Positions 38,104 through 47,258 of a stretch of DNA of 64,000 nt are shown one piece after another. How positions within the stretch are numbered: the stretch's first letter is position 1; each line of letters begins with the position of its first letter. The notes below the pieces were generated by a model. The model was not told the origin of the DNA. It made no database searches and saw only the letters and a list, made by a program, of their open reading frames with translations. Source of the stretch: an uncultured Olsenella sp. (GTDB taxonomy: Bacteria; Actinomycetota; Coriobacteriia; Coriobacteriales; Atopobiaceae); the NCBI GenBank assembly GCA_900316105.1, contig ONBR01000012.1, positions 1 to 64,000 of the forward strand. Direction: 5' to 3'. Made by a program: the position numbers and the translations under genes.

Positions 38104-39552
38104 ATGTTTGAATCCACCGTGGGAGAGATTCTGGAGGCAACGGGGGCTAGGCCCTGCTGCGGTGCCTCTGACACCGTGGTCAGGGGAGCCTGCATCGACT
38201 CGCGTCAGGTGGGCGAGGGGGGACTCTTCGTCTGCTTTCCCGGAGAGCGCGTCGATGGAAACGACTATGCGCCCAAGGCCATCGAGGCCGGGGCACATGC
38301 CGTCGCCCTTACGCGTGAGGCCTCGGACGAGCTGGTCCGGCAGGCTGAGGAGGCTGGCTGTGCGCTGATGCGCATCCAGGGCGATGACGCGGAGGAGTTC
38401 ATGCTCCGTCTGGCTGGCGCCTGGCGCAGGAAGAACCCCCAGTGGACCGTGGTCGGCGTGACGGGCTCGGTGGGAAAGACCACCACAAAGGACATGCTGG
38501 CATGTTCCCTGGCAACGCGCTATCGCGTGCATGCCACCAAGGGAAACTTCAATAATCTCATCGGAGTCCCCCTTACCATGCTCTCGGCCTCGCCCGACGA
38601 TGAGTTGGTCGTCTGCGAGATGGGCATGAACCACACGGGCGAACTCGAGCGTCTCTCGGCCTGCGCCCTGCCCACCGTTGCCGTGATCACGAACGTCGGC
38701 ACCAGCCACATCGGACTCCTTGGTTCCCGAGAGAACATCGCCCGGGCAAAGGCCGAGATTCTCTCGTCCATGGAGCCTTCCGACAAGTCCGTCAACGGCG
38801 TGAGCCCCTGCCTCGCAATGACTTCCGACAACGACTTTGCCTCCTTCATCGAGGAGGGCTTCGCACGCCCCAGGGGCGTGGAGGTCGTCTATGTGGGTGC
38901 CTCGCAGGGGGCTCGCGTGAGCGCACGCGACGTCCGACTGGACGGGGAGGGATTCGCCTCTTTTGACCTTTGCCTGAGTGACGGCTGGAGCCTCCCTGTG
39001 AAGCTCACCGTTCCCGGCCCCAAGGTCATTGCCGACTTCCTCCTGGCAATGGCGATCGTGGACCGTTTGGGAGTCGACCGCGAGGCTGCGGCCAGGGCAA
39101 TAGAGCAGATGCCCCAGACCCACATGCGCCTCGAGGTCGTGAAGAAGCCTGGCAGGCCCCGTGTGATCGATGACTCCTACAACGCCAGCCCCAGCTCCAT
39201 GGCCGCCGCCTTGGACGTCTTGGCATCCATGTCCTGCGAGGGAAGGCGCGTCGCCGTCCTGGGCGAGATGGGTGAGCTTGGCTCCGAGGCAGACCGACTG
39301 CACGGCTACGTGGGTGCCTATGCTGCCGCCAAGGACCTCGACCTACTGGTGTTCGTTGGCACCGAGGAGGCCCTGCAGATGGCTGACGCGGCACGCACCA
39401 TGGGCTTCTCGGAGGATAAACTTGAGATAGTCGAGGACGTGGATGCCGCCAAGCGCGTCATTGCCCCCATCCTGAAAGCTGACGATTTAGTACTCGTGAA
39501 GGCGTCCCGCTCTGCCGGACTCGACGCCTTTGCCCAGGAGGTGCTTGCCTGA
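38104..39552 (+). CDS. murF: UDP-N-acetylmuramoyl-tripeptide--D-alanyl-D-alanine ligase
   Basis: 482 residues. ATP loop 'VTGSVGKTTTKDMLA', 'KGNFNNLIGVPLTML', 'EMGMNHTGEL', 'NVGTSHIGLLGS' and 'DDSYNASPSSMAAALD' are Mur-ligase and MurF signatures. It adds D-Ala-D-Ala in the cytoplasm. A strong AGGAGGAAGACAGGA leader precedes ATG 38104. It ends in TGATG, overlapping the mraY start by one base. The murE gene usually found just upstream is absent. Confidence 0.95.
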   Translation: MFESTVGEILEATGARPCCGASDTVVRGACIDSRQVGEGGLFVCFPGERVDGNDYAPKAIEAGAHAVALTREASDELVRQAEEAGCALMRIQGDDAEEFMLRLAGAWRRKNPQWTVVGVTGSVGKTTTKDMLACSLATRYRVHATKGNFNNLIGVPLTMLSASPDDELVVCEMGMNHTGELERLSACALPTVAVITNVGTSHIGLLGSRENIARAKAEILSSMEPSDKSVNGVSPCLAMTSDNDFASFIEEGFARPRGVEVVYVGASQGARVSARDVRLDGEGFASFDLCLSDGWSLPVKLTVPGPKVIADFLLAMAIVDRLGVDREAAARAIEQMPQTHMRLEVVKKPGRPRVIDDSYNASPSSMAAALDVLASMSCEGRRVAVLGEMGELGSEADRLHGYVGAYAAAKDLDLLVFVGTEEALQMADAARTMGFSEDKLEIVEDVDAAKRVIAPILKADDLVLVKASRSAGLDAFAQEVLA

Positions 39553-40583
39553 TGTTTGGCAACCCCATGTATCCCACCTACCAGATCTTCATCGCCGCGG
39601 CCATTGCGGCCCTGGTCACTGGCATCCTGATGCCCTTCTTCATCCGTGCCATGCGACACGAGGGCATTGGCCAGCAGATTCGTGCCGATGGCCCCCAGCG
39701 TCACCTGCAGAAGCAGGGCACGCCCACCATGGGTGGCGTGATCATCCTGCTGGGCGTGGTGGCCACCAGCCTAATCCAGGCCCCGCTGACTCCCCAGTTG
39801 GGCTGGGCCCTCTTTGCCATGCTGGCAACGGGCTCCCTGGGCCTTCTGGACGACATCGAGTCCGTCGCTCACAAGCGCTCTCTGGGTCTGACCCCCTCCC
39901 AGAAGATGATCGGCCTCATCGCCATCTCGGTCGTCTTCTGCCTTGCGGCGGTCAACGTCTGTGGCATTGCTCCCACCATCAGCTTCCCTGGAGGTCTGGA
40001 CATCGACCTGGGGGTTCTTTCCAGTAGCTTCCAACTGGGTGATTCTAGGATTGTGGTGCCCTGGCTCTACCTCTTCTTCGTCTTTCTGCTGCTGGCCGGC
40101 CTCTCCAATGCCGTCAACCTCACCGATGGCCTGGACGGCCTGGCTGGCGGCTGCGTCCTCGTGGTCATGATCATGATGAGCATGGTGGCCTTCAACTACG
40201 GCTCCAAGGAGCTTGCCGTCCTCGCCGCCTCCATCGCCGGTGCCTGCGTGGGTTTCCTCTGGCACAACTGCTATCCGGCATCCATCTTTATGGGCGATAC
40301 GGGCTCGCTTGCCCTGGGCGGTGCATTTGCCGCCCTGGCAGTCCTGACCAAGACCGAGGTGACCTCCCTTATCATGGGCGGTCTCTTCATCGTTGAGGCA
40401 CTGAGCGTCATCATTCAGGTCGTGAGCTTCAAGTCCACGGGAAAGCGCGTCTTTCTCATGGCACCCATCCATCATCACTTCGAGAAGAAGGGCTGGAGCG
40501 AGACCAAGGTCGTCATCCGCTTCTGGATCGTTTCCGCCGCCTTCGCGGCACTGGGCTTCGCCCTCTACTTCCAGCTGAGCTAG
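39552..40583 (+). CDS. mraY: Phospho-N-acetylmuramoyl-pentapeptide-transferase
   Basis: 343 residues, about ten transmembrane helices. 'QKQGTPTMGGVIIL', 'LLDDIESV', 'NAVNLTDGLDGLAGG' and 'FMGDTGSLALGG' with 'APIHHHFEKKGW' are the catalytic and HHH signatures. It makes lipid I by moving phospho-MurNAc-pentapeptide onto undecaprenyl phosphate. It is translated by coupling to murF. Confidence 0.96.
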   Translation: MFGNPMYPTYQIFIAAAIAALVTGILMPFFIRAMRHEGIGQQIRADGPQRHLQKQGTPTMGGVIILLGVVATSLIQAPLTPQLGWALFAMLATGSLGLLDDIESVAHKRSLGLTPSQKMIGLIAISVVFCLAAVNVCGIAPTISFPGGLDIDLGVLSSSFQLGDSRIVVPWLYLFFVFLLLAGLSNAVNLTDGLDGLAGGCVLVVMIMMSMVAFNYGSKELAVLAASIAGACVGFLWHNCYPASIFMGDTGSLALGGAFAALAVLTKTEVTSLIMGGLFIVEALSVIIQVVSFKSTGKRVFLMAPIHHHFEKKGWSETKVVIRFWIVSAAFAALGFALYFQLS

Positions 40584-40596
40584 GGAGGAAAGTCGT

Positions 40597-42027
40597 ATGG
40601 GTTCTGAGCAGCTAGAAATGAGACACCTGGGCAAGGTCCTGGTCCTGGGCGTTGGAAAGACGGGCAGGGACGTCGCCCTCTACCTCAAGGGCCTGGAGGG
40701 GACCGGTCGCGTCTCCTCGGTCACCGTCTATGGCGGCGCGGGCTCTCACGAGGGTTCTACGACGCAGGAGCTCGAGGCCTCGGGCGTGGACGTCGTCCTG
40801 GGTACCGACGAGGTTGAGGGCAGCTATGACCTGGCCGTGGCATCGCCTGGCATCCCTGAGCCCTCCGACTTCTTCCAGAGCGCCCGCGCGCATGCGAGTG
40901 AGCTTATCGGCGAGCCCGAGCTGGCCTGGCGAGAGAGCCCCTACCAGTGGGTGGCCATTACCGGCACCAACGGAAAGACCACGACGACGACCCTGACCCA
41001 GCTCATGCTGGACCAGGGCCTGGGCGATGCCGTGGCCGTGGGCAACATCGGCACCCCCACCATCGAGGCGGTCGGGGAGAGGCCCCAGGACCGCTGGCTG
41101 GTGGCCGAGCTCTCCAGCTTCCAGCTCCAGACCACCAGGGAGCTCCATCCCCGCGCTGCCTGCCTGCTCAACATCACTCCCGACCACCTGGAGTGGCACA
41201 AGACCATGGAGGCCTACGCCGCGGCAAAGGAGAAGATCTTCCAGAACCTGACCCCCGGCGACCTTGCCGTCATCTCCAGGGACGACGACTTTTGCCTGGA
41301 CATCCGCAAGCGCCTCCAGGAGCGGGGCCTGCGCGTCCTGACCCTGGACGCTCACGAGGAGCTCGAGGATGACTGTGCCGCCTTCACGCGCTCCGGCAGG
41401 CTGGTCGTGCGTCTGGACGGGGTGGAACACGAGCTCCTTCCCGTGTCCCAGATGCGCATCCAGGGCATCCACAATGTCGAGGACGCCCTGGCCGCCTCGT
41501 CAATCGCCCTGGAGCTGGGCGTGGGAGAGGATGTCGTCTGCGACGTCCTGCGTAGCTTCCACCCCCTGGCTCACCGCATCGAGCCCTGCGGCGAGGCGAA
41601 TGGCGTCCGCTTTGTCAATGACTCCAAGGCCACCAACCCTGATTCCGTCCTCAAGGCCCTCACGGCCTTCCAGAAGGGCACGATCGTGCTCCTCCTGGGT
41701 GGCTACGACAAGGGTCTGGACCTCAGGTCGTTCTCGCGCGACGTTGCCTCCAGCTGCAAGTGCGCCGTCTGCTTCGGTGCGGTGGGGCCGCGTATGGCCG
41801 ACGCCGTCGAGGAGGCGGTCGTCGAGACGGGCTCTGACTGCCAGGTCGTGCGTGCCGGTGGCCTCAGGGATGCCTTCCAGAAGGCCCTTGACGTTGCTGG
41901 CGCGGGAGACACCGTGCTCCTCTCGCCCGCCTGCTCCTCCTTCGACGAGTTCAACAATATGGCGGAGCGTGGCGACCTCTTCAAGGAACTTGCTGCCGAG
42001 CAGGTGCAGAAGGCCGAGGGCCATTGA
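40597..42027 (+). CDS. murD: UDP-N-acetylmuramoylalanine--D-glutamate ligase
   Basis: 476 residues. 'KVLVLGVGKTGRDVALYL' (UDP-binding domain), 'ITGTNGKTTTTTLTQLML', 'GNIGTPTIEAV', 'AELSSFQLQTTRELHPRAACLLNITPDHLEWH' and 'NDSKATNPDSVLKAL' followed by 'LLGGYDKGLDL' identify MurD. It adds D-Glu to UDP-MurNAc-Ala. It starts at ATG 40597 after AGGGAGGAAAG. Confidence 0.96.
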   Translation: MGSEQLEMRHLGKVLVLGVGKTGRDVALYLKGLEGTGRVSSVTVYGGAGSHEGSTTQELEASGVDVVLGTDEVEGSYDLAVASPGIPEPSDFFQSARAHASELIGEPELAWRESPYQWVAITGTNGKTTTTTLTQLMLDQGLGDAVAVGNIGTPTIEAVGERPQDRWLVAELSSFQLQTTRELHPRAACLLNITPDHLEWHKTMEAYAAAKEKIFQNLTPGDLAVISRDDDFCLDIRKRLQERGLRVLTLDAHEELEDDCAAFTRSGRLVVRLDGVEHELLPVSQMRIQGIHNVEDALAASSIALELGVGEDVVCDVLRSFHPLAHRIEPCGEANGVRFVNDSKATNPDSVLKALTAFQKGTIVLLLGGYDKGLDLRSFSRDVASSCKCAVCFGAVGPRMADAVEEAVVETGSDCQVVRAGGLRDAFQKALDVAGAGDTVLLSPACSSFDEFNNMAERGDLFKELAAEQVQKAEGH

Positions 42028-42056
42028 TGGAACTGACCACGGCGACAGGGGGAAAC

Positions 42057-43697
42057 ATGGCGCCCAGCGACCGCCAGGAGCGGAGGAGGCAGCGCCGAGC
42101 CGAACGTGACGCTCAGCTCATCTGGGGCGTTCCGGCCCGCTTCATGAAGCCCAGGCTGGTCTTTCTGGCGGCGGTCTTCTTTCTTATGGCTTTCGGCCTG
42201 CTGATGATCTACTCCAGCTCCTCTGTCGTCGCCCTGAGCGAGACGGGAGACCCCCTCTACTACGTGGAGCGCCAGCTCATCACGGTAGGGGGCGGCATCA
42301 TCCTGGCTATCGTCATCGCCGGCGTCGGCTACCGTACGATCATGGATCACTCACGCTTCCTTCTCTACGGGATCCTGCTACTCCTGACGCTCGTGTGGCT
42401 GCCCTTTGCCGGACAGGATGCCTACGGCGCCTCTCGCTGGATTGCCCTGGGTGGCTTCACCCTGCAGCCCTCCGAGTTCGCCAAACCCGTCATTATCGTC
42501 TGCGCGGCCGATCTCTTCGAGCGCTTCTACGGGGAGGGGTCGCTCGACAGGGAGGAGTACTACAAGCTCCTTGTCATAGAGGTCCTTCTTCCGCTCTTGC
42601 TCATCTTTGCCCAGCCGGACAAGGGCACGGTCATGGTCCTGGGCATATCACTCCTGGTGATGCTCTACCTGTCGGGCTGCTCGGGAAGGTCGGTCGGAGG
42701 CCTTCTGGCCGTGTTGATCGTGGGCTTTGTGGGCGTCTCCCTCGCCACTCCATACTCGAGGGCGCGCCTGGTGACCATGATCGATCCTTGGAAGGACGAG
42801 TTTGGCAGCGGCTACCAGCTCATTCAGGGTTTCTACGCCTTTGGCTCGGGCGGGATCCTTGGCCAGGGCATTGGCATGAGCCATCAAAAGTACTCCTACC
42901 TGCCCATGGCCTTCAACGACTTCATCTATGCGGTGATAGGCGAGGAGTGCGGCCTTGTGGGGACCCTGGCGGTGCTCGCTGGCTTTGCGGTGCTCCTCTG
43001 GGCGGGCTACAAGGTGGCACGCTATGCCCCCGACCTTGCGGGGCAGCTCATCGCCTTTGGCTGCTCGATCCTCCTCTTCGTCCAGATGCTGCTCAACGTC
43101 GCTGGCGTCATTGGCATCTTCCCCCTCTCGGGAAAGCCCATTCCCTTTATCTCCTACGGTGGATCCTCGGCCATATCCAGTCTTATGCTGGTGGGACTCG
43201 TGTTTTCCGTCAGCAAGGAATCGAGGCTGTCCTTCACGGAGTATGATGAGCGTCGAGAGGGCTTCAAGGTCGTCGGAGACTCTGAGGAATCCCTTCACGT
43301 TGGCGGCTATGGTTCTGACATCGACGTCAGCAGCCAGGTGGGGGAGCCTACGCCCCGCTCCATGAGGGGCAGGGACGGTCGTCCCAACCTCACCCTGGTC
43401 AACGGAACCAGGGCCACTCGTTCGAGCGCCAGGGGAGTGCGGAATCGCGACGAGGCCCCCTCCCGCGAGGCGGCAGCTGGCCATGCCGCAGGGCCCGAAG
43501 CCAGGGGCGAGCGACGGGGAGTCGCTTCCCATCCCGAGGCCCGCGTGACCATTGACTCGCAGGGGCGGGAGCGGATTGACCTGGGCCCCAGCCCCTCGGA
43601 CCGCCTGAGGATCATAGAGAACCAGCCCCGCGTGCGCGGTGGCAGAACTTCCGGAGACTCGTCCAAGAGGTCCGGGAGAAGGAACAGAAGGAGCTGA
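42057..43697 (+). CDS. ftsW: Septal peptidoglycan polymerase FtsW (SEDS family) with long C-terminal tail
   Basis: 546 residues from ATG 42057 (CAGGGGGAAAC just upstream); ATG 42027 overlaps the murD stop and is an alternative. Ten hydrophobic segments span about 45-395. SEDS signatures are 'ASRWIALGGFTLQPSEFAKP', 'PDKGTVMVLGISLLVM', 'QGIGMSHQKYSYLPMAFNDFIYAVIGEE' and 'PFISYGGSSAISSLMLVGLVFS'. The conserved Asp of the extracellular loop is in 'LPMAFNDF'. The last 160 residues are hydrophilic and Arg/Ser/Gly-rich, probably cytoplasmic and disordered, as in other Actinobacteria where FtsW tails bind division partners. Confidence 0.95.
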   Translation: MAPSDRQERRRQRRAERDAQLIWGVPARFMKPRLVFLAAVFFLMAFGLLMIYSSSSVVALSETGDPLYYVERQLITVGGGIILAIVIAGVGYRTIMDHSRFLLYGILLLLTLVWLPFAGQDAYGASRWIALGGFTLQPSEFAKPVIIVCAADLFERFYGEGSLDREEYYKLLVIEVLLPLLLIFAQPDKGTVMVLGISLLVMLYLSGCSGRSVGGLLAVLIVGFVGVSLATPYSRARLVTMIDPWKDEFGSGYQLIQGFYAFGSGGILGQGIGMSHQKYSYLPMAFNDFIYAVIGEECGLVGTLAVLAGFAVLLWAGYKVARYAPDLAGQLIAFGCSILLFVQMLLNVAGVIGIFPLSGKPIPFISYGGSSAISSLMLVGLVFSVSKESRLSFTEYDERREGFKVVGDSEESLHVGGYGSDIDVSSQVGEPTPRSMRGRDGRPNLTLVNGTRATRSSARGVRNRDEAPSREAAAGHAAGPEARGERRGVASHPEARVTIDSQGRERIDLGPSPSDRLRIIENQPRVRGGRTSGDSSKRSGRRNRRS

Positions 43698-43702
43698 TCT
43701 GC

Positions 43703-44833
43703 GTGTCCCAGAAGATGCGTGTTGCAATAGCGGCTGGTGGCACGGCGGGCCACATCAATCCCGCCCTTGCCCTTGCCGAGGAGCTCAGGGACCGTGGCCA
43801 CCAGGTGACCTTCTTTGGGCAGCCTACTCGTCTGGAGGCCACCCTGGTGCCCCAGGCTGGCTTTGATTTCGTGCCCATCAAGGTTACGGGCTTTGACAGG
43901 TCACGTCCCTGGACGCTCGTCTCGGCCCTCTGGCGCATGGAGCGGGCCCAGAAGGCGATTGGCGACTACTTTGCCCAGCACCAGAGGCCCGATGTGGCCG
44001 TGGGCTTCGGCGCCTACGTGGAGCTGCCCCTTCTGAGGTGGTGCAGCTCCCATGGCATCGCTTGCGTCCTCCATGAGCAGAACTCCGTGCCTGGCCTGGC
44101 CAACAAGACCATGGCCGCAAAGGCGGACTGCGTCTGCGTGTCCCTGCCTGTCGCCATCGATGCCTTCAAGGACCGCGTGAGCGCCCGCACCCAGATCGTC
44201 GTCACGGGCAATCCCGTCCGCCGGAGCGTCATCGACGCCAGTCGCGAGGCGGGTAGGACCCACAACAACATTCCCGAGGGCGCCACGATGCTTCTGGTCT
44301 TTGGAGGCTCCCTGGGCGCACAGCACCTCAACGAGGGCGTCGTTGCCCTCAAGGAGGAGCTTCTCTCCCGACCGAACCTCTATGTGCTGCACTCCACGGG
44401 AAAGAAGCTCTACGACGACGTGGTCGCTTCCCTGGCGCTGACTCCCGATGAGGCAAGGCGCTGGCGGGTCGTGCCCTACATCGACGCCATGGGGGAGGCT
44501 CTTGCCGCCTCGGACCTGGTCCTCTCGCGCGCAGGTGCCTCCTCGATCGCCGAAATCGCCGCCCTGGCGGTGCCCAGCATGCTGGTGCCCTATCCCTATG
44601 CCACCGCAGACCACCAGACCACCAACGCCCACTATCTGGTGGACGCGGGCGCCGCCGTGCTTCTGTCCGATGACAAGATAGACACGCCGACCTTCTCCGA
44701 TGACCTGCTGGGCCTCGTGGACGACGAGCAGAGACGTGAGGGTATGAGGGACGCCGCCAGAAACCTGGGCCAGGACCGTGCCGCCTTCAACCTGGCAGAC
44801 CAGGTGGAGACTGCCGCCCACCACTCCCGATAG
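43703..44833 (+). CDS. murG: UDP-GlcNAc:lipid I GlcNAc-transferase MurG
   Basis: 376 residues. 'VAIAAGGTAGHINPALALAEEL' (first G-loop), 'LHEQNSVPGLANKTMA', 'VTGNPVRRSVID', 'LLVFGGSLGAQHLNEGV' and 'LVLSRAGASSIAEIAALAVPSMLVPYP' followed by 'DHQTTNA' define MurG. It makes lipid II at the inner membrane face. GTG 43703 comes 5 bases after ftsW. Confidence 0.96.
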   Translation: MSQKMRVAIAAGGTAGHINPALALAEELRDRGHQVTFFGQPTRLEATLVPQAGFDFVPIKVTGFDRSRPWTLVSALWRMERAQKAIGDYFAQHQRPDVAVGFGAYVELPLLRWCSSHGIACVLHEQNSVPGLANKTMAAKADCVCVSLPVAIDAFKDRVSARTQIVVTGNPVRRSVIDASREAGRTHNNIPEGATMLLVFGGSLGAQHLNEGVVALKEELLSRPNLYVLHSTGKKLYDDVVASLALTPDEARRWRVVPYIDAMGEALAASDLVLSRAGASSIAEIAALAVPSMLVPYPYATADHQTTNAHYLVDAGAAVLLSDDKIDTPTFSDDLLGLVDDEQRREGMRDAARNLGQDRAAFNLADQVETAAHHSR

Positions 44834-44867
44834 CGGTCCATTCGACCATCACGCGATATGATGTGAT

Positions 44868-44893
44868 GCGTGCAAGGAATGCGTGCAAGGAAT
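44868..44893 (+). repeat. 13-base tandem duplication in the murC leader
   Basis: GCGTGCAAGGAAT occurs twice in immediate tandem just ahead of the murC ribosome site. It supplies two AAGGAA stretches, but both lie too far from ATG 44915 to act as its ribosome site. A TATGAT hexamer (44857-44862) could be a secondary promoter -10 box, with no clear -35. Confidence 0.6.
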
Positions 44894-44914
44894 CCAACAA
44901 TGAGAGGAAATCTC

Positions 44915-46333
44915 ATGTCCAATACAAACGAGTACGACTTCAAGAGCGCCCACTTCGTAGGCATCGGCGGCGCCGGCATGAGCGGCATCGCCCGCGTCCT
45001 GCACGAGCGTGGCTATAAGGTGACGGGCTCCGACCTCAAGGCCTCCAGCTACGTGCGCGCCCTCGAGGATGCGGGCATCAGGGTCTTCGTCGGCCACAAG
45101 GCTGCCAACATCGACGACGTGCAGCCTGACGTGATCGTCACCTCCTCGGCCATCCCCGAGACCAACCCCGAGGTCATTCGTGGCCGTGAGCTGGGCATTC
45201 CCGTCTGGCCCAGGGCAAAGATGCTCTCGGCTCTCTCTGTGGGCTCAAAGACCGTCGCCGTCGCCGGTACCCACGGAAAGACCACCACGTCCTCCATGGT
45301 CGCCACTATGCTGGACCATCTGGGCGAGGACCCCTCCTTCCTCATTGGCGGCATCGTCGAGGAATACGGTACCAACGGCAGGAACGGAAAGGGCGACTAC
45401 TTCGTCTGCGAGGCTGACGAGTCCGACGGCTCCTTCCTCTACCTGAATCCCGACGTCGTGGTCATCACCAACATCGAGGCTGACCACCTGGACCACTACG
45501 GCACCCTCGAGAACATCGAGAAGACCTTCTGCAAGTTCATGGACCTGGTGGGCGAGGACGGCTGCGTGGTCATCAACGGCGACGTGCCTCACTATCGCGA
45601 GCTTGCCGCATCCACCGGCCGCCGCTTCGTAACCTACGGCTTCGACGAGTCCTGTGACTACGTCTGCGAGGCCGAGTCCAGCGTCCACAGCCTCAAGAGC
45701 ACCCTGCGGGTGAAGACCCCCGAGCACGGCACCGTAGAGGTCACCATCGCCGCAAACCCCGGCCGCCACAACATGGCCAACGCCACAGCCGCAATAGCCG
45801 TCGCAGACGTCTGCGGCTTCGACCTCCAGAAGGCCGCCGAGGCCCTCTCCACCTTCAAGGGCGCCCACCGTCGCTTCACGCACGTGGGTGACATCGACGG
45901 TGTCACCGTGGTGGACGACTACGGTCACCATCCCACCGAGATCAAGGCGACCCTGGCTGCTGCCAAGGAGCTGGGCTTCGACAGGGTCGTGTGCGTCTTC
46001 CAGCCCCACCGATACACCCGTACCCAGGCTCAGCTGGACAACTTCGCCCACGCCTTCGGCGATGCGGACATCCTCATCGTCACCGAGGTCTTTGCTGCGG
46101 GCGAGACCCCCATTCCCGGCATCTCGGGCAAGGTCGTCGCCCACAAGGTCAAGGATGCTTGCGAGCTGGGCGAGGTCGACTTTGCCCCCACGCGCAAGAA
46201 GGTTGTGGCAAAGCTCCTCGAGACCTGTCGCAAGGGTGACCTCCTGATCACTCAGGGCGCAGGTGACGTCACTGCCATCGGCCCGGCCTACATCAAGGCC
46301 GTCCGCGAGCGCGACGAGGCAAAGGAGGCCTAG
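44915..46333 (+). CDS. murC: UDP-N-acetylmuramate--L-alanine ligase
   Basis: 472 residues. 'SAHFVGIGGAGMSGIARVLHERGYKVTGSD', 'AGTHGKTTTSSMVATML', 'FVCEADESDGSFLYLNPDVVVITNIEADHLDHY' and 'DDYGHHPTEIKATL' followed by 'FQPHRYTRT' are MurC signatures. It adds the first L-Ala to UDP-MurNAc. ATG 44915 follows GAGAGGA; the in-frame GTG at 44870 lies in the tandem repeat and is discounted. Confidence 0.96.
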   Translation: MSNTNEYDFKSAHFVGIGGAGMSGIARVLHERGYKVTGSDLKASSYVRALEDAGIRVFVGHKAANIDDVQPDVIVTSSAIPETNPEVIRGRELGIPVWPRAKMLSALSVGSKTVAVAGTHGKTTTSSMVATMLDHLGEDPSFLIGGIVEEYGTNGRNGKGDYFVCEADESDGSFLYLNPDVVVITNIEADHLDHYGTLENIEKTFCKFMDLVGEDGCVVINGDVPHYRELAASTGRRFVTYGFDESCDYVCEAESSVHSLKSTLRVKTPEHGTVEVTIAANPGRHNMANATAAIAVADVCGFDLQKAAEALSTFKGAHRRFTHVGDIDGVTVVDDYGHHPTEIKATLAAAKELGFDRVVCVFQPHRYTRTQAQLDNFAHAFGDADILIVTEVFAAGETPIPGISGKVVAHKVKDACELGEVDFAPTRKKVVAKLLETCRKGDLLITQGAGDVTAIGPAYIKAVRERDEAKEA

Positions 46334-46334
46334 G

Positions 46335-47249
46335 TTGAGCCTCTTCAACGCATACCTGGCCCTCTCGGGTGCCTATGACGCCGAGGTCCTTAGGGACGAA
46401 AAGCTCTCGCATCACACGACCTACCGCATCGGTGGGCCGGCGGACCTCTTCATCAGCGTTCATACCTACGAAGCCCTGCGCAACGTCCTGGCCGTCCTGG
46501 CTCGCGAGCAGGTGGAATGGGTCATCCTGGGCAGGGGCTCCAACATCCTGGCCTCGGACGAGGGCTACAGGGGTTGCGTCATCGAGCTTGCCGGTGAGTT
46601 CGCAAAGGCCAGCTTCGAGGAGGACGGTCATGTGACGGTGGGGGCGGGCATGCTCCTGTCCGCCCTGGTGCGCGGCACCCTCTCGCACTCGTTGAGCGGC
46701 CTGGAGTTCTGCATGGGCATTCCAGGTACCGTTGGCGGGGCGATTTCCATGGATGCGGGCACACGCCACGAGTGGATAGGCCAGCGCGTCGAGAGTGTCG
46801 TCCTGGCAAGCTCTACGGGCAAACTTCGTCGCATCTCGGGCTCTGACATCGACTGGGGCTACCGCAGGACCTCCCTGGACCCCAGCTCGATCATCCTGGA
46901 GGCCGACCTGGTCCTCGCACCCGGTGACAAGGAGACCATCGCGGCCGAGATGAATCGCCGCATTGCCCGTCGCAGGAAGAGCCAGCCCATGGGGAGACCC
47001 TCTTGCGGCTCGGTGTTCAAGAACCCACCCGACGCGTCGGTGGGGCAACTGATCGACTCCTGCGGCCTCAAGGGACGCAGGGTCGGTGGTGCCCAGATCA
47101 GCGACGTGCACGCCAACTTCATCGTGAACGTCGGCGGCGCCAAGGCAGCCGACGTCGTCGCCCTCATCAAGGAGGCCCATGACGCAGTCGAGGACCGCTA
47201 TGGTGTGGATCTCAACTGCGAGGTCAAGTTCCTGGGTTTTGGGATCTAG
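46335..47249 (+). CDS. murB: UDP-N-acetylenolpyruvoylglucosamine reductase
   Basis: 304 residues, type II MurB. 'HTTYRIGGPADLFI', 'ILGRGSNILASDEGY', 'GIPGTVGGAISMDAG' and 'RPSCGSVFKNPP' (the acid/base Ser region), ending 'DLNCEVKFLGF', are diagnostic. It reduces the enolpyruvyl group with NADPH and FAD. The start is TTG 46335, one base after the murC stop, with AAAGGAGG at 46321-46328. A longer frame back to 46263 has no ribosome site. Confidence 0.95.
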   Translation: MSLFNAYLALSGAYDAEVLRDEKLSHHTTYRIGGPADLFISVHTYEALRNVLAVLAREQVEWVILGRGSNILASDEGYRGCVIELAGEFAKASFEEDGHVTVGAGMLLSALVRGTLSHSLSGLEFCMGIPGTVGGAISMDAGTRHEWIGQRVESVVLASSTGKLRRISGSDIDWGYRRTSLDPSSIILEADLVLAPGDKETIAAEMNRRIARRRKSQPMGRPSCGSVFKNPPDASVGQLIDSCGLKGRRVGGAQISDVHANFIVNVGGAKAADVVALIKEAHDAVEDRYGVDLNCEVKFLGFGI

Positions 47250-47258
47250 CTGGTGCTC

